The notes under the pieces: model-generated
The model's database searches: none
What the model was told of the DNA's origin: nothing
Seen by the model: the letters and a program-made list of their open reading frames with translations, nothing else
Origin: Alistipes sp.
GTDB taxonomy: Bacteria > Bacteroidota > Bacteroidia > Bacteroidales > Rikenellaceae
NCBI GenBank assembly: GCA_017483225.1
Contig: JAFULF010000025.1
Span: 62,001-126,000 of the forward strand
Direction of reading: 5' to 3'
Length of the DNA stretch: 64,000 nucleotides
Made by a program: the position numbers and the translations under genes
Part shown: positions 17,030-25,064 of the stretch, in pieces
Layout of the letters: every line of letters starts with the position of its first letter
How positions within the stretch are numbered: position 1 is the first letter of the stretch

Positions 17030-19129
17030 ATGAACAGTGTTGGAAAGAAAATATTTAGTTTGATTCTCTCGGTGGCCATCGTGTTCGGTATCGCTTCGTG
17101 CGGTCCCGATCCGGTGGGCGGCGGAGATGACCAGACGACGACGCTTGTAACCAACGTTGTTGCTCCATCCTCGATGGTTGTTACTGCGGGTAAGACGCAT
17201 AACATCCAGGCTGCGGGTGCCAACAAGGATACTGATGTGCTTGTCCTCAGCAATGCGGAGCATACCTACGAGTGTGAGGTTACCGCAGTTACGAGTAAGT
17301 ACGTGCAGTTCCGTGTTCCGGGCGACTTTGTCGAGGGCACATATACCTTTACTCTCCGCAGAGGAGAGCAGACACAGGAACTCTTTACCGTAAAGGTTCA
17401 GGTGCAGTCTGTCGATACGACCGTGAAGGATAAGGCCGGCAATACCCTCAAAGGTATGGTCTATTGCGGTGGCGTAGGTGTAGAGGGCGTGCTCGTTAGT
17501 GATGGCGTAAAGTTCACAAAGACAGACGCTAATGGTCACTACTGGCTCAACTCCGACAAGCGTTACGAGGTTGTCTATATCACTCTGCCGAAAGGCTACG
17601 ACGTGAAGAGCAAGTCTGCACTCCCTGCATTCTGGGCACAGACCTCTTCTGATGCAAACTCCTCGGTGCAGGAGCAGCACAACTTCGAGCTCGTGAAGAA
17701 TACCACGAATGAGAATCATACCGTATTGGTGGTAACGGATATTCATATTGCCAACCTTGGTCGTCTGCCAAACGATTACGTACAGTTCAATCAGGGCTGG
17801 AAGGCAGAGGTTAAGAAGGATTACAACGGCAAGTCGAATGTCTATTGCCTTAACTTGGGTGACTTTGCTTGGGACGTTCACTGGTATGCAAGTAAGTATG
17901 CAATACCGGAGGCGGCTGCGGAGGTTTCGGACCTTCCATTCCAGTATTGGTCCACAATGGGTAACCACGACAATGACGGCCACGCACAAGGCGAGAGTAA
18001 TGATGTAGTCGATATGTTGGCATCCCGCCCATATCGCCAGAACCTTGGCCCTACACACTACTCACTCAACATCGGCGATGTTCACTATATTATGTTGGAC
18101 GACATCCTCTATCGTAACTCCTATCCGGGCGAGACGGAGGGCGATCCGCTGATGGGTATGCGTGACTATCGTGCAGGTTTCCGTGAGGATATGATGGAGT
18201 GGTTGCAACAAGACCTCTCGTATGTGTCGAAGGATACTCCGATTTTGGTAGGTATGCACATTCCTGTTTGTAACTGGAATGGTAGCGGCTACAATGGCGA
18301 GTTTGCCTCTTCGACGCAGTGGCAGGAGTTTCTCGGGCTCTTCTCGGCCTTCAATGAGGTAGAGTTTATCTCGGGACACACCCACGTTAATCGTATGCGC
18401 TCGATTCCGAACTTCGGAACCAATATGTACGAGCATAACATTGCGGCTATTTGCGGTATTTGGTGGCATACAAGCCAATATACCGGTGGCACGACTTCGA
18501 AACTCGGCGCACTGAACCTCTGTGCGGATGGTAGCCCTGCGGGTTACTACATCTATGATGTTCAGGGCAAGTCCCGCTCTTGGCGCTTTAAGGCTGTTGG
18601 AGCCCATAAGGATAAGCAGTTCAAGAGTTACGATATGAACGAGGTTAAGAAGTACTTTACGGCCAATACGGATGCCGCTTCGTATGTAACAACGGGAGTT
18701 GCGGGTAATATCAACACGACAAGTGGTAAGATTACCGTTACGAAGGCTTCGCTCGGTTTGGAGGAGCCTGAGAATATGGTTTGGCTCAATGTCTGGGGCC
18801 ACGAGACCGGCGACTTCGTATCGTATGGCGATTGGACAATCACGGTCAAGGAGAATGGTAAGACTCTCAACGTTGAGAAGATTACCGGATATCGTGACCC
18901 GTTGGCGGTTGCCTGCTACGATGTGCCACAGTTGGCAAAGTCGAGTCAGTTGGGCAACTCACGTGCATCGAACAACCAGACGCACCTCTTCCGTGTTCAG
19001 GCGACGAGTGCAACTTCAACACTGGATATCACTGTTAAGGATCGCTTTGGCAATACCTATACAGAGACAATGAAACGTCCGAAGAGATTCTACACGAACA
19101 GCAGTTCGGATGTTTGGACTCTTGAATAA
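17030..19129 (+). CDS. Calcineurin-like metallophosphoesterase lipoprotein
   Basis: This is a predicted surface or periplasmic phosphoesterase with a two-metal centre. Seen: lipobox GIASC (Cys24); an Ig/IPT-like domain (about 35-125); a carboxypeptidase-regulatory-like Metallophos_N domain (about 130-215); a catalytic core with TDIH (D237, H239), NLGDFAWD, MGNHDND (N312, H313), GMHIP and SGHTH (H450, H452), i.e. all five metallophosphatase blocks; and a C-terminal beta domain (about 520-699, Metallophos_C-like). It is complete and sits in the SusC/D operon (51 bases after the BACON gene, 2 bases before the next). This arrangement suggests it removes phosphate from the imported ligand, but the substrate (phosphosugar, nucleotide, phospholipid) cannot be read from the sequence. 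Confidence 0.9.
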   Translation: MNSVGKKIFSLILSVAIVFGIASCGPDPVGGGDDQTTTLVTNVVAPSSMVVTAGKTHNIQAAGANKDTDVLVLSNAEHTYECEVTAVTSKYVQFRVPGDFVEGTYTFTLRRGEQTQELFTVKVQVQSVDTTVKDKAGNTLKGMVYCGGVGVEGVLVSDGVKFTKTDANGHYWLNSDKRYEVVYITLPKGYDVKSKSALPAFWAQTSSDANSSVQEQHNFELVKNTTNENHTVLVVTDIHIANLGRLPNDYVQFNQGWKAEVKKDYNGKSNVYCLNLGDFAWDVHWYASKYAIPEAAAEVSDLPFQYWSTMGNHDNDGHAQGESNDVVDMLASRPYRQNLGPTHYSLNIGDVHYIMLDDILYRNSYPGETEGDPLMGMRDYRAGFREDMMEWLQQDLSYVSKDTPILVGMHIPVCNWNGSGYNGEFASSTQWQEFLGLFSAFNEVEFISGHTHVNRMRSIPNFGTNMYEHNIAAICGIWWHTSQYTGGTTSKLGALNLCADGSPAGYYIYDVQGKSRSWRFKAVGAHKDKQFKSYDMNEVKKYFTANTDAASYVTTGVAGNINTTSGKITVTKASLGLEEPENMVWLNVWGHETGDFVSYGDWTITVKENGKTLNVEKITGYRDPLAVACYDVPQLAKSSQLGNSRASNNQTHLFRVQATSATSTLDITVKDRFGNTYTETMKRPKRFYTNSSSDVWTLE

Positions 19130-19131
19130 CA

Positions 19132-22100
19132 ATGAAAACACTAAATAATATGAAAACTTTAAAGCAATTTTTTAGCGTAGTAGCGCTTTGCGTAGCGGGT
19201 ATGTTCGCTTTCGCATCGTGTACTGTCGGCCCTGAAGGCACCGAGAGTGCTCCTGTGGTTCCGTTCAGTATTACCTACTCAACAGGACAAGCTGTATGGG
19301 ATGAGGCTAATCCTGGTGGAAGCGAGTTCGTCCTTAATAAGTTGGGTGTTGGTACCACAGGTACTCAGGCCTTCTTGGAGGTTACTTCGAGCATCTATTG
19401 GACTGTAAGCGTAGAGTATCCGGAGGCAGCTGAGGGTGAGACCCCTAATTGGATGTCGGTTACTCCAAAGGGAGGTCCAAGTCCTGCACAGACCAAGACC
19501 AACGTATATTTGGAGTTGAGCCACAACAGCGGTTATGACCGTTTGGCTTATGTAGTGTTCAAGACTATGGACAAGACCTATAAGGTAGCTGTTCGCCAGC
19601 GTGGTCCTTTGACTGATGCTACACAGGGCAAGCTCCGTTTCTTGGAGGATAACTTCGGTAAGACTGTAGCCGACGAGGTTGTTGTTAAGTTCTATCCGTT
19701 CTCTGACGTAGAGGGTAACAAGACTTATAGCGGTGTTGCTGCTGCCGGTGGTACTTATGCATTTGGTTATGCAGGTTCCGAGACAGCATTTGCTTCGAAG
19801 GAGGACCCTTCGTATGGCTATGAGGATGTTCTCTATGGCGGTACTGCTTCGGGGGGTGTTAATATTATGATTGATGGTAAGGGTTACTTCGATGTTAAGA
19901 ACTTTAACAATCAGGGTAAGACCGACTTCTATTTGACCTTTGGTGCAAAGAACTGCGACGGTAAGTTCCGTACCGAGGACCTCAAACTGATGATTTCGTG
20001 TGACCAGAAGCGTTGGGAGTCTATGGAGTATGTTCACTCTTCTCACCCAACTAACGACTGGTCGATTAACACTCTCGACTTCTCGATTGCTCCTAACGTG
20101 AGCGATATCCTCTACTTCCGTTTCGAGAATACCTCGGAGGATTTGTATCGTATCGATGACCTCTTCTTCATCGAGCACGAGCCAAGTGATAACCTCTACT
20201 CGCTTATTGAGTATGGTTCCGACCTGCTCGGTATGCCTGTAAACTTCAAGTTCAACGACCTGACAGAGGGTAACGTTAAGGGTGAGAACTGGCACGCATT
20301 TGCAATGGTTCTTTCGGAGGAGTCCGGAGCATACGAGGAGGCTGATGAGGCTGACGAGAATGCGGTGGTTATCGACTTTGCAACCGCTTCGCACACCTCT
20401 GCACATATGCAGTTTGTCTGCGGTAGCGATGCATCACAGGTTAAGCGTCGTTCGGATGGCAATGGTGTCGTTGTAACCTCGGGTTCGCCAAAGATTCAGG
20501 GTATCTACGAGGGCGACTATTGGATTTGGACATTCCCTGTATATAACACAACAGCGATGACCAATATCCAGTGCGACCTTACCCATATGGCAACTGATGC
20601 AGGTTCTAAGTACTACACTTTCGAGTATGCACAGTGTACAAAGGATGAGTATAAGTTAGCTGGTATGTTCCTCGGTTCGGTAACCGATGAGGACAAGCGT
20701 AACTTCTACGACTCTCTCGACTGGACTATCTATGACCCTGTGACCATCGAGGTCCCAAACGATGAGGACTTCGGTAGCGGCGGTAATGGTATTCCGATCG
20801 GTTCTGCTGCAGAACCAAGTGGTTACTGGTCCGGTGAGATTACTTATTCTCGTGACTTTGCGGGTGGTCGCTCGTCGTTCCAGCGTAACAATACTCCTAT
20901 CGTAACCTTTGTTGAGGCTATGGATGAGGGTTACTACTTTATGCGTCTGCGCTGTGCGTCGAACCTCACTGCTGGTGCTTGTAACTCGACCAACTACCAG
21001 CGTATGAATAAGGTTGACCACAATGGTACTAACTACCTGCGTCAGGTAGCGAAGTTCTCGTTCCACAGTTGCGGTACCGTGGTTGACTCTTCGGATGGTG
21101 GTTATAAGTTCCTATCTATTATCAATGGTTTGGATGTATCTACCAAATATACCGGTGAGGCTCCTGTATTTGCAAGTGGTGCCGATATGGGTGCTTTCGC
21201 AGGCGCTGCTGCCAACATCTCTTCGGAGACCTTCGGTAACAACACCTTTGCAGGTGTTTGCGATACCGCAAACGAGCAGACCGGTAAGGCGTTCTATGTT
21301 TACCATCCATACGATGCTACTAACGAGACTCCGGAGAATGTCAAGGTATCTGTACCTGCAAAGCAGTACTTTGACGATGGCTACCTCGTATGTAATGCTG
21401 CTCCGTTCGTTCAGACCAATACGCAGACCTTCCGTACTACACGTACTATCCGTTGCGACGTGGAGACTCCTGCATCGTTGCTCAACCTCCGCATCTTTGC
21501 AAACGAGAGCTTGAACAACAAACTCTGGCGTATCGACTTGGAGGCAAATACCAATATCGCAGGTTCGCACGATATTAACCTTACTACCGGTGAGGACTTG
21601 GGCGAGAATACTCCTGCACAGTCGTTTACAGCCGAGGCTCTTGCTGCATTGGTTGTTTCGAATGATGGTACCAAGCCTACGTCTGTATATTTGAGCTTGT
21701 GGGAGGGTGAGCACGCTCTGACTGCGAAGCTCTACCTCGGAACGAGCATCTATACAGTGCCTCTTGATGCAACAGTGTTTACTAAGGGAGAGGTTACTTC
21801 TCTTGAAATTTGCCTTGACGACTACGAGGCTGTTCAGGATGACAGCATTCAGGTAACTGCTATCGACTCTGCTGAGAAGCTTTTGAACTTCCTCACTGAC
21901 TTGAAGGCCGGTAAGGAGGGCGAGGAGATGCAGCAGTATCGTACTATTGACGGTAGCTACGGTCTGGGTGCAGATATTGATATGTCGGCTATTGATATGG
22001 CGACCTGGCCACAGGTAACCCTGACCGAGGACTTCAATGGTTGCGGTTTCAAGATTAAGGGCATGGTTGTTAGAAATCCGAACATTGCACTCTTCGGTAA

Positions 22101-23628
22101 TGTTGCTTACGGCAAGACTTTGTCGAACATCATATTGGATGAGAGTTGTAAGTTGTATGTTGACTCCACGGTTTCCGCTTCGACTATCGATAACAGCTGG
22201 TCTTTGCTCGTACATGGTGGATTCCCAACTGCCACTGCTTCTAATCACGTATGCTCCGGTAACCTTGACAACTGCGTATCTTACGCTTCTGTAGAGGTTA
22301 CTCGTACCGGTGATTGTAAGGACCAGATTTACATCGGTTCTCTGATTGGTATGGCATCCGGTGGTGATGACGATACTCAGGTTCCTTCGCAGATGTCTAA
22401 CTGTAAGAACTATGGTACTATTTGGATTCACGATGTGAACCAGGGGGCAGGCTATGGTACGACTCCTTACAACTACTACTGTGTCATCGGTGGTCTGATT
22501 GGTGAGGCCGGAGGTTATGTTGTAACCAACTGCGAGAACCATGGTGACGTGGTTATCGAGAACTGTAACATGCAGACCGGTACCCTCTATGTTGGTGGTT
22601 TGGTAGGTTATAACTGTAACCGTGTGAACTCTAACATATCCAACCTGATGGGTGATGTCAATAACTGTAAGAACTATGGTAACTTCCTCGTAGGTCAGGA
22701 TGAGAGCAAACCTGTAACTCTCAATGTCGTAGGTTTGGCAGGTATCTGCGCTCGTTTCCAGTGGGGTGGTATCAGCTACTGCGAGAACCATGGTACAATG
22801 AATATTAAGGCTACTCAGGCCGATTCATTCAAGAGCGGTGGTTACTCTCACAGCAATTACTCTACTTGGTCAGAGTATCTCGCCTCTGCGACTAATGGTC
22901 TTGGTTTCTTCTCTGTTGGTGGTATCTCTACCTTCGCACAGTCGAATATGGACGTAGGTGTTGACTTCTTGGAGTTGAACAACTATGGTAATATCAATGT
23001 TGAGGTGGACACTGCATTTGACTTTGGCGAGGAGGGCGCTCTCTACTACGCCGACAACACCAGCGTTTGCGTAGGTGGTGTAATGGGTCTGATGGGTGCT
23101 AACGCTAAGAACCCACGCTTCTCGCAGTGCACGAATATGGGTAATGTACGCTTGAAGTCTAACAAGACATCTTCGGAGGCATTCGTAGGTGGTGTTATTG
23201 GTAAGGCTGCTTCGAACCGTAACGTGAAGGATGGTGACTTCTACTCTGTAAGAGGTTGTGCTAACACCGGTAAGGTTGAGTTCGTAACAGATGCTCCTGA
23301 GACTACCGTTGCACACGTAGGTGGTGTCGTAGGTGGTGCTATCGCAGGTATATTCTCGACATGTCTCAACGCAGGCGATGTAAGCAACGCTTCGACCCAC
23401 GCACAGTCTAATACTGCAGCTATCGTTGGTTGCTTCCACAACTCGAACATCGGCTACAAAAACGTAACTGCTAACCCTCAGGCTGAGGTTACAAGCGCTT
23501 CTGTTGGTGGCTCTGTTAATGGTGTCGAGATGAACGAGGCTAACTTCAACAACTTCGTATCGGGTGCTGTTGAGTATGCCGACCTCAAATTCTATACTGC
23601 CAAGAACGTGTACTTCGCTTACGAATAA
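19132..23628 (+). CDS. Giant surface lipoprotein: BACON domain plus GLUG-like repeats
   Basis: At 1498 residues this is the largest member of the SusC/D operon. It has a lipobox (FAFASC, Cys30 from the first ATG; a second ATG at 19150 is also possible). A BACON-like domain (about 70-165, ending KVAVRQRGP) follows. A long beta-rich middle has a RIDDLFFIEHE segment. From about residue 980 there is a repeat region in which NCKNYG/NCENHG/QCTNMG motifs alternate with GGLIGE/GGLVGY/GGVMGL/GGVIGK motifs. This pattern is typical of GLUG-type adhesin repeats that fold as a beta-solenoid. No catalytic signature is visible. Its position suggests capture of, or attachment to, the substrate. Start codons lie only 2 bases after the previous stop. 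Confidence 0.75.
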   Translation: MKTLNNMKTLKQFFSVVALCVAGMFAFASCTVGPEGTESAPVVPFSITYSTGQAVWDEANPGGSEFVLNKLGVGTTGTQAFLEVTSSIYWTVSVEYPEAAEGETPNWMSVTPKGGPSPAQTKTNVYLELSHNSGYDRLAYVVFKTMDKTYKVAVRQRGPLTDATQGKLRFLEDNFGKTVADEVVVKFYPFSDVEGNKTYSGVAAAGGTYAFGYAGSETAFASKEDPSYGYEDVLYGGTASGGVNIMIDGKGYFDVKNFNNQGKTDFYLTFGAKNCDGKFRTEDLKLMISCDQKRWESMEYVHSSHPTNDWSINTLDFSIAPNVSDILYFRFENTSEDLYRIDDLFFIEHEPSDNLYSLIEYGSDLLGMPVNFKFNDLTEGNVKGENWHAFAMVLSEESGAYEEADEADENAVVIDFATASHTSAHMQFVCGSDASQVKRRSDGNGVVVTSGSPKIQGIYEGDYWIWTFPVYNTTAMTNIQCDLTHMATDAGSKYYTFEYAQCTKDEYKLAGMFLGSVTDEDKRNFYDSLDWTIYDPVTIEVPNDEDFGSGGNGIPIGSAAEPSGYWSGEITYSRDFAGGRSSFQRNNTPIVTFVEAMDEGYYFMRLRCASNLTAGACNSTNYQRMNKVDHNGTNYLRQVAKFSFHSCGTVVDSSDGGYKFLSIINGLDVSTKYTGEAPVFASGADMGAFAGAAANISSETFGNNTFAGVCDTANEQTGKAFYVYHPYDATNETPENVKVSVPAKQYFDDGYLVCNAAPFVQTNTQTFRTTRTIRCDVETPASLLNLRIFANESLNNKLWRIDLEANTNIAGSHDINLTTGEDLGENTPAQSFTAEALAALVVSNDGTKPTSVYLSLWEGEHALTAKLYLGTSIYTVPLDATVFTKGEVTSLEICLDDYEAVQDDSIQVTAIDSAEKLLNFLTDLKAGKEGEEMQQYRTIDGSYGLGADIDMSAIDMATWPQVTLTEDFNGCGFKIKGMVVRNPNIALFGNVAYGKTLSNIILDESCKLYVDSTVSASTIDNSWSLLVHGGFPTATASNHVCSGNLDNCVSYASVEVTRTGDCKDQIYIGSLIGMASGGDDDTQVPSQMSNCKNYGTIWIHDVNQGAGYGTTPYNYYCVIGGLIGEAGGYVVTNCENHGDVVIENCNMQTGTLYVGGLVGYNCNRVNSNISNLMGDVNNCKNYGNFLVGQDESKPVTLNVVGLAGICARFQWGGISYCENHGTMNIKATQADSFKSGGYSHSNYSTWSEYLASATNGLGFFSVGGISTFAQSNMDVGVDFLELNNYGNINVEVDTAFDFGEEGALYYADNTSVCVGGVMGLMGANAKNPRFSQCTNMGNVRLKSNKTSSEAFVGGVIGKAASNRNVKDGDFYSVRGCANTGKVEFVTDAPETTVAHVGGVVGGAIAGIFSTCLNAGDVSNASTHAQSNTAAIVGCFHNSNIGYKNVTANPQAEVTSASVGGSVNGVEMNEANFNNFVSGAVEYADLKFYTAKNVYFAYE

Positions 23629-23654
23629 TCGATAAGTAAATAGAGATAGTGAAG

Positions 23655-23684
23655 GTGCGGTGCCGTAAGGTGCCGCACTTTTTT
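23655..23684 (+). terminator. Rho-independent terminator of the SusC/D operon
   Basis: GTGCGG (23655-23660) pairs with CCGCAC (23673-23678). The inner bases TGCC/GGTG extend the stem around a GTAA loop, and six T residues follow. This is a strong, classical terminator 27 bases after the last stop, which separates the SusC/D operon from the antiporter gene. Confidence 0.9.
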
Positions 23685-23697
23685 ATTCCTGAGCGGG

Positions 23698-23726
23698 TTG
23701 TAATTACCCATAAATCACTATCTTTG
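23698..23726 (+). promoter_or_regulatory. Promoter of the antiporter gene
   Basis: TATCTTTG at 23719-23726 is a perfect -7 element, with TTG at 23698-23700 as a slightly close -33 (18 bp). Transcription from about 23733 would give a leader of about 20 nt before the ATG at 23755. Confidence 0.6.
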
Positions 23727-23754
23727 TAGAACTAATCAACCAAGAGTCTGGATA

Positions 23755-25044
23755 ATGAAGGAGAATCTGCGTGGGGTGTTGGCACTATCGCCCGTTGTTG
23801 TGCTGCTGGGGGTCTATCTTGTGGGGTCGTTACTTCTAGGCGACTTCTACGCCATCCCTATCGCCTCGGCATTCGTCGTGGCGGCGGTATATGGCATTGC
23901 CGTCACTCGTGGCTACTCGTTGCAGGAGCGTATCGGCCTCTTCTCGCAGGGGGCCTCGCACCGTGACATTATGTATATGATATGGATTTTCTGCTTGGCG
24001 GGCATCTTTGCCACCACGGCAAAGAGCGTCGGGGCTGTGGATGCCACGGTGGCGCTCACGCTGCAACTCGTGCCGAGCAACCTCCTCCCTGCGGGCATCT
24101 TCATCGCCTCGTGCTTTATCTCTATGGCCGTGGGTACCTCGGTGGGTACTATTGTGGCACTCACGCCCGTAGTTCACGGCTTGGCGGCACAGGTGGGGTG
24201 CGATACGGCGTGGCTCGTGGCTATCGTCGTCGGGGGTGCCTTCTTTGGCGACAACCTCTCCTTTATCTCCGATACTACCATCGCTGCCACACAGACGCAG
24301 GGGTGCCGTATGAAGGATAAGTTCCGCACCAACTTCTTTATGGTGCTGCCGGCAGCGTTGCTTATGCTTGCCATCTACCTCTTCGGCAGTGGTGCCGAGG
24401 CTACGGAGGTCGTGACCCCCGATGCCTCGCAGTGGGTGAAGGCTCTGCCGTACCTGCTTGTCATCCTGCTTGCGCTGACGGGTATGGATGTGCTGCTTGT
24501 GCTGCTGCTGGGTACGCTCGCCACCTACGTCGTGGGCTTTGCCTGCGGCTCGCTCGCCGTGGCGGAGGTCGCTACGGTGGCAGGGCAGGGCCTCGCCTCG
24601 ATGTATGAGCTGATACTCGTCACGATGCTTGCCGGAGGTGTTATGGCTCTGGTGAAGGCGGGAGGAGGCTTCGACCTCCTTATTCGTATGCTCACACGTA
24701 CCGTCAAGGGCCGCCAAGGTGCCGAGGCTGTCATCTCGCTGCTCACAGCGTTGACAAACCTCTGCACGGCAAATAATACTATCGCTATCCTCACCGTGGG
24801 CCCTATTGCCCGTGACCTCGCTCAACGATATGGCGTTGAGCCACGCCGTAGTGCCTCGTTGATGGATACCACCTCCTGCTTCGTGCAGGGCGTTATACCA
24901 TATGGCGCACAACTACTTATGGCTTCGGGGCTGGCTGGCATCTCCCCTGTGGAGATTATCCCACACCTCTACTACCCGATGTTTATCGGGGCTATGGTTG
25001 TGCTGTCGGTGCTCTTTGGCGGCATGCGGTGGGGTAAGGCGTGA
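23755..25044 (+). CDS. NhaC-family Na+/H+ antiporter
   Basis: This is an inner-membrane secondary antiporter of the NhaC/ion-transporter superfamily, exchanging Na+ (or an organic ion) for protons. It has 429 residues with about ten to twelve hydrophobic segments, the family motif GDNLSFISDTTIAATQTQG near residue 165, VGTSVGTIVALTPVVHG near 125, and NLCTANNTIAILTVGPIA in the second half, characteristic of NhaC-type inverted repeats. Family members also exchange malate/lactate or carry amino acids, so the true substrate is open. It has its own promoter. The start of the next gene overlaps or closely follows its stop, so the endonuclease is cotranscribed with it. Confidence 0.85.
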   Translation: MKENLRGVLALSPVVVLLGVYLVGSLLLGDFYAIPIASAFVVAAVYGIAVTRGYSLQERIGLFSQGASHRDIMYMIWIFCLAGIFATTAKSVGAVDATVALTLQLVPSNLLPAGIFIASCFISMAVGTSVGTIVALTPVVHGLAAQVGCDTAWLVAIVVGGAFFGDNLSFISDTTIAATQTQGCRMKDKFRTNFFMVLPAALLMLAIYLFGSGAEATEVVTPDASQWVKALPYLLVILLALTGMDVLLVLLLGTLATYVVGFACGSLAVAEVATVAGQGLASMYELILVTMLAGGVMALVKAGGGFDLLIRMLTRTVKGRQGAEAVISLLTALTNLCTANNTIAILTVGPIARDLAQRYGVEPRRSASLMDTTSCFVQGVIPYGAQLLMASGLAGISPVEIIPHLYYPMFIGAMVVLSVLFGGMRWGKA

Positions 25045-25064
25045 TTAGAATAAGGAGAATGGAT

